NCBI GenBank assembly: GCA_963693305.1
Contig: OY855912.1
Location: 3,151,501-3,215,500, forward strand
Origin: Meandrina meandrites
Taxonomy: Eukaryota > Cnidaria > Anthozoa > Scleractinia > Meandrinidae
Length of the DNA stretch: 64,000 nt
Direction of reading: 5' to 3'
Below, in pieces: positions 25,771 to 35,911 of this stretch. The notes beneath the pieces are model-generated. The model was not told where the DNA came from, did no database searches, and saw only the letters and a program-made list of their open reading frames with translations. How positions within the stretch are numbered: position 1 is the stretch's first letter; each line of letters begins with the position of its first letter. The translations under genes and the position numbers were made by a program.

Positions 25771-26168
25771 GCCTGTGGTACGTTTAAAATAGATCAAAAT
25801 ATGATAACACTTTCCACAGTATGGTTTGGCATAGTGATCACTCATTACCTCTGCCAGCGTTGCATAGCAAAACCTGTCTATTTTCCCAAGCGGAACAAAT
25901 TGCCTTCGGGGTAAAACTCGAGAAAGTGACCAAAGTGAATGACGGGATACCATTACTGCGACAACTTTCTAGGAGTAAATATGAATAACAAAGTTAAACG
26001 CTAAACAATAATAAATTTGATGAAACAACTCTTTTATCGCCTCGTAAGCCTCGTTAGCCTCGAAAGCAGGCTTTGGATAATCTAAGAGCAAGCTGATAAT
26101 TCTTTTGATTATTCTTAGTTGATACGCGGTGATAAATAACGCGCCGAGCTGTTTATAATCATCTCGCT

Positions 26169-26328
26169 AAATGATTCAATAAAAATTAAGATGAAATGTT
26201 GATTGAGTCTTGTGTCATGTTTATTCGCCGCCCCGAGCCCTTCAAGGCGTTATTTTGCGAGATAAACAGCGAATAAACATGACACAAGACTCAATCAACA
26301 TTTCATCTTAATTTTGATTGAATCATTT
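26169..26328. repeat. Hairpin with 60-bp arms
   Basis: Arms 26169-26228 and 26269-26328 match at 59 of 60 positions in inverted orientation; 40-base spacer. Non-coding. Confidence 0.9.
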
Positions 26329-26790
26329 GGAGTAATTTTTTATATTTTGTCGTAAATCGAAGCCGACGTAATGTTTCTCTATACATCTTCTATGACGCGC
26401 CATTGATTTCGACATAAACTTTTGTCAACAATTATTAACCACGAACACATAGGGTGGTAGGCCTGTGGTGTATCATCACCTGTACGAAAGTCATCTTATT
26501 AAATAAATTTTTCGGGGATTAGCAGATAAACGTGGTGCTGTAGTGGTGAGAAAGGGATGCTAACATGCCAGAGGTTCTGGAGTCGATTCTGGGTTTGATT
26601 TTGGGTGGTGGCGAGCAATCTTTCTTTTGCTTTGAATTTAGTAGCAAAAAAGAGTAGTGAAAACATTTCAAGTGTCGCGAAATGGCAACCACCGCTTACG
26701 AAAGGGAAACTTGCCCATTTTCGCATAAGTTGTTTGCTAGTCTTTTTGGCTTTGTTGTGCCCGCATTTTTAGACCTTAATAGAAATGTTT

Positions 26791-26961
26791 GTATATGTAA
26801 TCGCATGGGCCCGAGGGCAATTAAAGATTAATTTTACGCGCATTTTCAAAGTTTTCACAAAATTGCCCGGGTCGCGAAGCGACGAGTGCAATTTGGAAAA
26901 CTTCGAAAATGCAAGTGAAATTACTTTTTAATTGCCCTCGGGCCCATGCGATTACATATAC
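26791..26961. repeat. Palindrome with 33-bp perfect ends
   Basis: Arms 26791-26823 and 26929-26961 are perfect inverted copies (gtatatgtaatcgcatgggc...). The interior is a weaker palindrome centred on gtcgcgaagcgac. Confidence 0.85.
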
Positions 26962-28501
26962 AAAAGAAAACTTAAACGAGGTCCGCCGTAAACCGGTTGG
27001 CAAGAATATTTGCTCGTAGCAAAATGACCACATAAAAAATCAACTTATGTCGAGAAACAGTAAAAGTAAGCATAACACAGCATGTGCAATTCACTCATAA
27101 TAGTTCATTCACAGATAAAACTGAATGCAGTTTAAATTTTATTTACCTTTGTTTACGAGGTGTTCGACCGCGCAGAAATGCTGCATCGATGAAAGTCATA
27201 AACAAAGTGTCCGAACGAGCTTTAATAACTGCTTGAACCTGACATTCTCCTTTCCCCAGCAGAAACTGTAAGTACCAACAAAATTTATGCCCTTTCCAGG
27301 CTCTGTTTTTAATAAGGCAAAGCAAGCAAAACGAAGAAATGTTATCTTTCAGTGTCGATTCAGTGCTCTCAGCCGCCATGAATTTCTTTTCTCCGTGCAG
27401 CGCCAATCGTCCAGAAGTTTTTTTCGGGTTGTGACAAACGAATTTGGATTGAAAAGTCCTCTCTCTATTCCACCAAGCTAAGCACTACTCATTTCTGAAA
27501 AAATGCCCTCTGTCTCAACCAATCAGCGTTCAGTAAGTTTGCCCCGTATGTGGTAAGGTATAAAACTTGTGTTTTAGGGGGGGTTAATGGTTTGGTTGAA
27601 GTACCGCGCAAAACTGCGATTTTTCGTATTTTTCATTGCGACAAAAGAACAGCCCCCATAGATCGATTTATCATGGTGAATTTGGGCGATTTGAAGGGTT
27701 TTGCGTTGACTGTTATTAGTATAACCTTCAAATCGCTAAAATTCGCCATTTTGAGTCACCGAGACGGCGAAATGAAGCAATTGAGGTTAGATTTACGTTT
27801 ATGTTACGCAATATTTTACTATGATAAGACCCTTTCAATATTCTCATACATTTCTTTATATTTCGAACATGCAACAGTCACGCCGCTTCTATGCCCCCCC
27901 TCCCCCCCCCCCCCCTATGATAGAACCTGGGTTTCTTTTGTTCAACTCATATCACTTCATGGTCCGTTTTGACCCCCAACGTAGGCTCGTCCTTTGAAAA
28001 TCGCTGAACCCGATCCGCTTCAAGAAAATTGTTTACAATAGCAACAATCTGACATTCATATATTTTTCATCTAAAATGGTTTCTCTTAGCTTTTCCCCTG
28101 TTTATATCCATTAGTAACCTAAACAAACTTAGGCCTTGGAAGTGTTTGTTGGTTTATCTCATTGTTTCGATCGGAATTGTGAAATCATGGTCTTGAAGCG
28201 TAGAAGTTTCCACTGATTATATGGCATCTCCTCAGGGGATGATTATTAATCACGGCATAGACAGCTAGCTGTTCAGTAAGCTGAAGAGAACTTTGTCGAT
28301 ATTGTTAAGAAATTGGCTTTATTTTGCCTTTTTATGAATTATCTAGCACACTCTTTAGATTTTGAAGATGAAATTTGAAATCAGCGGACATGCCAACGTG
28401 TTCAAGACTCTGAGGAACTTGATTAAAATGCGGCATTGTCTGATTTAGGATCATTTAATAAAGCTCAGTAAAGAGCTTTATGCAAGAGAAACAGAGCGTA
28501 A

Positions 28502-29385
28502 GGGACCGATCGTTTATTACGTCCCAAGGGGGGGCGGTGGTTTTGGAGGGGGGGTACAATTTTAAAACAAGCCCCTTTTGGGGGGGTAAATTTTTCTCTG
28601 GTAAGAAACATGAGGGGGGTCAAATTTTATGACACAGCAACAGCAGTCTAGGGAATTTGACGTCATTGATCTATCCCCGATCCCGTGGTTGGGGAAAAGG
28701 AAAGAATTTGACGCGATTTCAGGTCCGAGGGAAGGGTTGTTTGACATGGTCCTGGAGCCTAGCTTCGATCTTTTCGCGGTCTTTCAATCGTTATATTTGA
28801 AAAAAAAAGATCGAAAATGCCAATCTACAAAGCCTGGGATGTAAAACGGGAGACGAGAAAGGCCGTAGCGGCTGGGAGCTTCGAAGAATTTGCTAAAGCA
28901 GGTGAGCTATTTTTGATATCAGAAAAAATTCAAATTCAATCTGACATGTACAGCGAGTGTCTTCAAAGAGGGTACGGTACGATAATATTTAGCTTAACTG
29001 ACCTTTTCAAAGTTTATAATACATGCTATTTAAATCAGACCTCTGTTTTATACTGCGAGTCAAATCATTAACTTTTTGCTACAAAAATACAAAAAGGTGT
29101 CTTTGTACTTGTTATTTTCACGCTCATTTTAGGGATTCAAACAATAAACGAGAGAAAAGATAAATGAGATATTAAATAAAAAAGATAAAAAATCTGCTAA
29201 GGAAGGACAAAGAGGGGAGGGGGGGGGGGGGGGTACGTTTTTCAAACAAGTATTGGGAAGGGGGGGGTATAATTTTTACCTCCAAATTTTTTGGGGGGGT
29301 TCAGTTTTGAAACACTACACTTTTTTGAAAACCACCGCCCCCCCCCCCCCCCCCCCCCCCTGGGACGTAATTAACGATCGGTCCC
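28502..29385. mobile_element. Nested TIR element, TAA duplication, PIF/Harbinger-like
   Basis: Left end GGGACCGATCGTTTATTACG and inverted right end GGGACCGATCGTTAATTACG differ at one base; similarity runs on through gtccca, a G-run and gcggtggtttt. TAA flanks both ends (28499-28501, 29386-29388). Three-base TWA duplications are typical of PIF/Harbinger. No transposase, so non-autonomous. It carries the CIDE-N-like exon at 28817. Confidence 0.7.
28817..28902 (+). pseudogene. CIDE-N-like first exon captured inside a TIR element
   Basis: An ATG frame begins MPIYKAWDVKRETRKAVAAG and runs about 28 residues to a good donor context (AGCAG|GTGAGCT near 28901). The pattern of a basic strand, RxxRKAVxAxSxEEF resembles the start of CIDE-N domains (CIDE/DFF family: D/R-rich strand, then V-A-S-L-E-E-L). 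No following exon is seen within the element, so it looks like a captured first-exon fragment. Family call is by memory of the motif only; alternative: chance frame. Confidence 0.35.
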
Positions 29386-30764
29386 TAAATTGAAGAGGTT
29401 TCTTATTTTTAGCAAGAATGTCTCGTATAATGAGGCAATCAACTAAAGAAAATTAATTTGTTATCTTGAGCTTACTAATAGCGTTAACAGCTCGAACCCC
29501 TTTTCCAGAGGTAAGTTTTTTGCTTCAATTTTATCATTTCAGTTTTTAGCTCAATCGATAAAACCGGTTTATATGATTTTATCATTTGGCTTCATGATCT
29601 CACGCTGTTTTGGTGCTGCCCTCGACGATATGCTCGCATCGTACATGTATATCGCGCTCTTTCGCGTTCATCCCCATGAACTTTAGGGCAAGAGGGAGAC
29701 TGCTGACAGTCTAACGAACCACCCTAAAGATATTACAATCTAATTTGAATTTTCTCGTTTAACTTTTGATCAGGTTACGAGCAAATGTTACTAACGCTCA
29801 GAGTTCCTGAGGGTTGCCCCCGGCAATACATTTCTTTGTAAAACTTACAAGTTTGGAGTCCCATATTTCCATAAGTTTTCAACGCGCTTTTAATGAAACT
29901 TCGTATACAAACTGAATTTCCCATGATAAATCGATCTGTGGGGTCTTTTTTGTCAACATGAAAAATAAGAAAAATCGCAGGTTTCCGTGACATCTGCGAA
30001 ACGGCTTTGGCTTACGGAATGTAATATATGCAAAGGTGATAAAGAAAATTCACATAAGCAGCCACTTAATTTAGTTCGCAGCCAAGACAAAATGAATAAA
30101 TTGTTCATTTATCTTTGCCTGAATGAAGCAAAGCGTGATCAGTGAAACAAAAGATAAATGGTTTCTTGAATTCCCAAGCACATTTGCATTTATGCATTTA
30201 TGCGAAGAAAGTGTGGAACACGCAAACGAGTAAACAAGTTTCATTGTGGATTTTCAACTCAAGCGGACAGTTTAATTTTGTTAAACTTTTTCTCCGTTAC
30301 CATTTCAGCTTTTTTTTCTTTTTTCCTGACGATCGATTCGTGAAACTTAGATCAGTTTGTACTTCACGTAAAAACTTTCACGTTTTGTTGTTGAAATGGA
30401 ACCTCTGCCTCAGTTGTGTGTAATTAAAATTAATGCATGCCGTGGAATGTTTACTTCTTTGAAAAGCAGCTTCGAACCAAATTTATGCAGTAACTGAACT
30501 GTCGTAATCGGCAGTGAAAACAAAACAGTCAAATCTTGCTGTTGTGTGCCTCTGGTGCATTATTTACACATAGCAATTAAAAACAACACTACCAAAAACA
30601 TAAAAAAAAATTGGCTTGACTCGAACTTGACCCGTGACTCGAACTTGACTCGTGCTACGATCAAACTCTCGCCGCGACGAGAGTAAAGTTTTTATGAGTC
30701 AATGAGTCAAATTTGATGGTTATCCGTAATTTGAAAATAGGGCTGCCCTTGCTAACTAATAAAA

Positions 30765-30905
30765 GCTAACCGCAAGCAAACCAGAATGGAACTAACCGCA
30801 AGCAAACCAGAATGGAACTAACCGCAAGCAAACAAGAGTGGAACTAACTCAGCTAACTGCCAGCAAACTGGAGGGGAACTAACCGCAAGCACACTGAAGT
30901 GGAGC
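30765..30905 (+). repeat. 26-bp minisatellite, third locus, with tgagtca motifs
   Basis: Three clear copies of the aaccgcaagcaaaccagaat unit and a diverged tail, nearly matching 9355-9445 including the aactgccagcaaactggag segment. Preceded at 30695-30712 by tgagtcaatgagtcaa. Confidence 0.7.
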
Positions 30906-31044
30906 TTACTTCTAACTAACTTGAACTGGTTTGAATTCGTGCGACATATTGCAGCGACAAAATAAGCGCAAGCTGCCTTGTCGCAGCAGCAGTGCGGACG
31001 AGGCGACTTGTCGCCGCGATTTGTCGCGAGTGTGTCTCGGCCTT

Positions 31045-31190
31045 TACTTACATTTGATCTCTGCGGAGACTTGCAAGGTGTAGTGACTGCAGAATACCCT
31101 GTCACATCGAGCCCTTTAATGATAGAGCTGGGTACGAAGTGCGCAGTGCCTCGAAAAATGGAAGGCGCGGTATCAACTGTTGCATGACTC
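31045..31190 (+). repeat. 145-base segment duplicated at 36030
   Basis: cttacatttgatctctgcgg through the agtgcgcagtgc segment recurs at about 36030-36175, inside AGXT2 intron 1, in the same orientation. Function unknown; probably a dispersed repeat. Confidence 0.6.
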
Positions 31191-31194
31191 GTCT

Positions 31195-31859
31195 TCAAAC
31201 ATCAGAGATTAAAGGGTTTCAAATAAACGTTTCGCACGACCGATTCCAGAATCCTTTGTGAATAACGCACGATCCGACTACTGGCAAATCATTCCTTGGC
31301 GGAAAGCTAAAAAAAGTAAATGAAGTTCTGGAACTTTTGTTAATCACACAATATATGTTGACCTTTTTGTTGATCCAAGCATCGCGTGATTACAGTTCAT
31401 ACGGTCACTGCCAGTTCAAGTTGTTGACACTTCGGAATGTGACGTGGGCAGATCATATATTGTAACTTTTTCGTGTCGGAAGACACGAACTCAACTCTGG
31501 AGTGCCCTCAGTTTTACACAGGACGATTGTAAGTACGTGCAAGTTATATCTGTAGCTATCTTTGCCTTCAAATAACGTTGAGGCTGAATTTTACCCAAAT
31601 TTTGAGAGTCGAATAACCTCTTCATTTTGCTCATTTATAAATAAAATAGAAAACAGATTTACGTATTCTAATATGAATTTTGATAACAACGCGCAAACAA
31701 CGTACCCGATATAATAATATAATATTGTTCGAATGTAAAACACGAGCAGGATGAACAAAACCACAGAAATGTCAGCTATCAATCTACAAATTCTGACCTT
31801 TTGTTAAGCGAACCATAACAAACTAGCTCAGTTACTAAAACGGCTTCTGCTCAGGGAGA
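31195..31859. other. AT-rich spacer, nothing recognisable
   Basis: No long frame, repeat or RNA signature is convincing here. Confidence 0.4.
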
Positions 31860-32522
31860 ATGAAGTCAATTACTGCTGAATTTCATGCGCGTGAGGCTAC
31901 ATTCCCGAGTAGAGCAGAAACCGCGACGAACTCTGACACAACACACCCACTACACACCTTTCACGCGATCGAATCAAATGTCAGGGAGATTACACACAAA
32001 AAAAAACAAGGTCAAAATCCTACCGCAGAGACACTTGAAGACGGGGTCAATTTGGTTTCCGGGTCGGACGAGTTCAAAACACCAGTGATTTCGCTTGTAA
32101 GTGAACCACCGGATAAAAACCTTGTGACATCTAAACCACGGAACTTTTCTGGAGAAGTAAATACAATAGCCGTTTTGTATAATGTTGATAATCTGTCACG
32201 CCCACAGAGCAAGTTTATTTCTGAGCCATGCCAAAGTTCACGAGAATTTTCGATGAGTGACGACGTAGTCCAAACCACAAATAAGGAGAACGAAATACAA
32301 TGTTACAGTTGTTCAAGGAAAAGAAATTATTTCAGATGCTAATTTAGAACAAGTTTTTCCCGTCCCACGTATTTCGAGACACGTAGTGAAAGATAAACAA
32401 AATATTCAACATGAGGAGTGTTCGCTCAGAAATAAGTCCGGCCATAGAGCCAGTTTTTACAAGAAACAAAACAGATGCACAGGAATCTGTTGTGTTTACC
32501 TCGATAGAACCGTAAAATTATT
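31860..32522 (+). pseudogene. Broken ORF of unknown function
   Basis: A plus-strand frame (31860-32342, ATG start) encodes a polar Ser/Thr/Glu-rich stretch with no recognisable domain. At about 32305 the reading appears to shift: the +1 frame continues VQGKEIISDANLEQVFPVPR and runs to about 32522. Similar composition on both sides suggests one coding sequence with a frameshift, or an unrecognised intron. No motif allows a family call. Could be a decayed transposon protein. Confidence 0.35.
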
Positions 32523-32953
32523 TTTGAAACCATAGAGTCACAAGATAACACGATTGAAGTGGTTAATTAATAGTCATATTGCGTTTCAGGACCCACAGTT
32601 TCATATCGCTTGCTGAATTTTGAAATAGTGGCTCAAATTGTAACGCGCTCATAACCAAAAAGATCTGTCATGAATTCAACTCTCCCTATGGCTGCCAAAA
32701 TTGCAGCGACCTACAAGTGGAACAGTTTCAATACACACGGAGTATATTTGAACACATCAGTACATCAAAGATTAGGTACGAGATGATATACTTATGGGAA
32801 TTACATCTGTCATTCCACTATTGCGCCATTTTACCATATTAGGGCAAAAGAACGCGCAAAATATGCCACGTTATTACACTGTAGAACAGGGCAAAAATAT
32901 GGACTGAAAGCGGAACGACAAAATGGCCGAACAAAACTTTATTTTTTTGTGGA

Positions 32954-33919
32954 ATAATACACCGAATGCAAATATGGCGGACCTCTCGGTTACTGCCTGG
33001 AACGAGCTGCATGAAAGCGAGGCTAGTCAGGCTTCGGTGTTTTGTTTTGACAATGCTTTCATAGTAAAGTCTTGGTTATTCGTCGACCTGGTGTGTTTCT
33101 TTTCGCTGCTCCTACGAGTTGCTGTGTTTTTGAATGCCACGAGAAGTGATAGAAGTGTTCACAGTTTGCCTCTAAGGGAAAAAGTGGATCAATGCAATTT
33201 GTTGAGACGAAAGAAAGGAGTTCACGATCGCCGTGAGAACTTTCTATAAAGTTTGTTCGCTACACTTCAGGTTAGAAGGTCTTAGAAAATGTGTAAGCGA
33301 TCACATTTAGCGCCAAGTTGTTCTTATTTGGCTCAATGCTTTCACTAGCTTTTACTATTACTAGCTTTTACAGTTGAATTTCATTCACTTGGTTAGTATT
33401 TGATCGTGCGATTCCGTGCGAGTGGATCGGACGCGGACAAAGCCGAACATGTCGAACATGAAAAACTTCTTTTGATACAGAGGATGTCTTGGAAGTGGAG
33501 CTTTTCTTTACCTTGAGGAAGGTACTGGCCATGAAACTCGTGCTAGAACACCACCAGACACCACATAAGCTCGTCATTTAAACGAATTTTCTAAGATCTT
33601 CTAACTTGAAATGTAGCGAACAAACCTCAATAGTTCCTGTGGCGATCGCGAACTCCTCTCTTTCGTCACAACTAATTGCATTGATCCACTTTTCCCTAAG
33701 AGACAAACTGTGAACACTTCTATCACTTCTCGTGGCATTAAGAAACACAGCAACTCGTAGGAGCAGCGAAAAGAAACACACCAGATCGACGAATAACCAA
33801 GACTTTACTATGAAAGCATTGTCAAAACAAAACACCGAAGCCTGACTAGCCTCGCTTTCATGCAGCTCGTTCCAGGCAGCAACCGAGCGGTCCGCCATAT
33901 TTGCATTCGGTGTATGAAT
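32954..33919. mobile_element. Inverted pair of THAP-like fragments (foldback element)
   Basis: Arms 32954-33290 (+) and 33919-33587 (-) are roughly 90% identical inverted copies separated by about 300 bases. Each encodes NTPNANMAD...AWNELHESEASQAS and then SVHSLPLREK or its variant. The right arm continues WINAI...EVCSLHF, which fits the C-terminal half of a THAP zinc finger (W...CxxHF). The left arm has a frameshift just before that. THAP domains occur in P-element-type and some Harbinger proteins. Both copies are decayed. Confidence 0.6.
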
Positions 33920-33939
33920 CACTTATTCGATGGTTTATC

Positions 33940-34125
33940 GGAGGCAGCATGGCCTAGTGGTTAGGGCGCTGGGCTTGTAATCTGGAGGTCCCAGGTTCAA
34001 ATCCTCCTCCCTGCCACTAGATGGATTTGTGCTCGGTGACCTCGGTGGTCCCGAATTCAACTCCTCCACGCTTTGTAAATAGCCCGCTGGTAAGCCTCCT
34101 ACCAGTTGGGATTTTTAACAAATTT
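33940..34125 (+). mobile_element. tRNA-derived SINE
   Basis: tRNA-like head ggcagcatggcctagtgg... with Pol III A box TGGCCTAGTGG (33950-33960) and B box GGTTCAAATCC (33994-34004), a TGT-like anticodon loop, then a tRNA-unrelated body. A second copy lies at 43560-43721 on the other strand. Acceptor and T stems pair poorly, so it is a SINE, not a tRNA gene. Confidence 0.75.
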
Positions 34126-34206
34126 CTGTTCTATTTGTAATATTTGTTTGCTTATTTCCAGTGTCCACAATATTAGTACAACAGTGCTACACTTAAATAA
34201 ATATAT

Positions 34207-34329
34207 CTTATTAGACGTTTTGTTGTGTAGTATCGCCGAGTATTTTTACGAGTTGTGGCGTATTTTGACGAGCCCGTAGGGCGAGTCAAAATACAAACAA
34301 CGAGTAAAAATACTCGGCTATACTACACA

Positions 34330-34346
<17 letters not shown>
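34207..34346. repeat. 140-bp palindrome
   Basis: cttattagacgttttgttgt folds on acaacaaaacgtctaataag with the inner stem gagtatttttac/gtaaaaatactc, centred on gacgagcccgtagggcgagtc. Confidence 0.85.
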
Positions 34347-34363
<17 letters not shown>

Positions 34364-34689
34364 AGCCAAAATGTTATGTCAAACTAGCTTAAGCGGGCGA
34401 ATTTCGCGGATGTTTATTTGCCGCGAATGCGTGACAGAAGTATATCCAGCTGACTGATTGGTCAAGAGCACGAGAACACGTCAAAAACCTGTCTAACCAG
34501 TTCTCTGGAGTACAAATATCGTGTGATATTTGTACTCGTTTTGGGCGTTATTTGTACTCTAGGAAGCAGTGTTGGATAATAAAGTGATTTATTTTATTTT
34601 ATTTTTTTATATGAATCAAAATGCCGCTCGTATAAATACGAGCGGACATTTTGCTAAACCATCGAATAAGGTGTATGTATTACGTGGCA

Positions 34690-35884
34690 GAGCCTTTTAC
34701 ACGATGACGAATACATGTATGTGATATGTTGATCTATCTTAAAATTATTCGACTCCTTTATTGTTTAAATGATCAAAGTCCTCGTGGAGCAGTACTGGCC
34801 CCGCACGTTACACTCCCCTCTCCTGCTGCTTACACGAATCTCCAATGATATTACACAAGACGTTCTCTGCTACCTTATATCAGACCTTTGACCGATGCCA
34901 CGATCAACGGGCGTGACACGAGACTACTGTTTCGCCACACATGGAACACTGACATTTGTTGTTTCAAGGAACAACTCGTAACGATATAAGTATCCCTAAT
35001 TTGTAGTGAAAGAATGGCTTGAAAGACTATCGACTCAGTATGCATAGCTTTCAACAGTCCTTGATATGATACGATTCGTATTGCGTCAGTTGGCAGTTAT
35101 TAGTTCCAGAAACAATGTGTGTGTGTCTGGCCTTCATATGGGTAACGCAAACAAGCGTTACAGGAAGCCGAACAAACAACCTTGTCACGTTGATCTTCGC
35201 ACGTGTTTCTATTCGGGCAAAAGTTCCCACGAAATACTTTTTTTTGTAATTTGATTATTGTTTTCAACATAATACAGTAATTAATTAGAACAAATTATTT
35301 ACAATAGACCTCACAATACTCACAATACAGTACTTACAATCAACTTACTTGTAATCTAATCTGACACACGATACACCGGTACTTAAAATAAATTACTAAC
35401 AAGAAATAATATACAATAACAAAGCACAGGCAGTCACACAGATGAATATAAATTAAATGAGCTGGGGGAGGGGGTAGTTGAGAGAGACCCAGGGAACGAG
35501 GTTGGTGTTATGTCCGCTTTTGCTTACTTTCTCAAAAGTTGGAAACATTGAATTTTTGTCTAAAAAAAAACTGAAAATATCAACGATTCTGGAATAAATC
35601 AACATCTTACCTAGCCTTGTCATTATGTTCCCAGTGAGGTTTCTAGGTCGATTTATAGCCAGTTTCATTCCAAACTCTTTAATATTCTCAGTTTTTTAAT
35701 TCAACCCTTCTCCTAACAGAAATCTTGTTGTCGCGTGATAACAGAAGACTAACAACAAATACTTATATAAAACTTAACTTTCCACTCGTTATTCGGGATG
35801 CTTCAACCGTAAATATTCATTATTCCTTTTCTTTTGAAACAGCTAATTGTACTGCAAACCCGAGTATTGTGAGGCGTTTCAGTC
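34690..35884. other. Upstream region of AGXT2
   Basis: AT-rich; no element or frame is convincing. Presumed promoter region of AGXT2; an in-frame stop at 35870-35872 limits how far upstream the coding start can lie. Confidence 0.4.
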
Positions 35885-35911
35885 ATGATCATGTCCTGGG
35901 ACAAGTCTGTT

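Larger units (their letters stand above)
27605..30008. mobile_element. 2.4-kb inverted-repeat element, interrupted by a younger insertion
   Basis: About 85-base terminal inverted repeats (27605-27690 and 29921-30008) share aaactgcgatttttcgtat-like sequence and the atcgatttatcatgg block. Related copies lie at 7930-8850 and 10070-10700. No transposase frame survives. The element at 28502-29385 is inserted inside it, so this copy is older. Confidence 0.6.
33929..34671. repeat. Inverted-repeat unit hosting a SINE
   Basis: cttattcgatggttta (33929-33944) pairs with taaaccatcgaataag (34656-34671). Within it lie the SINE at 33940-34125, the palindrome at 34207-34346 and a second near-palindrome around 34510-34550 (ggagtacaaatatcgtgtgatatttgtactc). 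Confidence 0.55.

Noticed and set aside
27143..27406. ATG frame MAAESTESTLK... as ALDH first exon
   Set aside because: No donor in the needed phase follows the start, and the frame continues into unrelated sequence.
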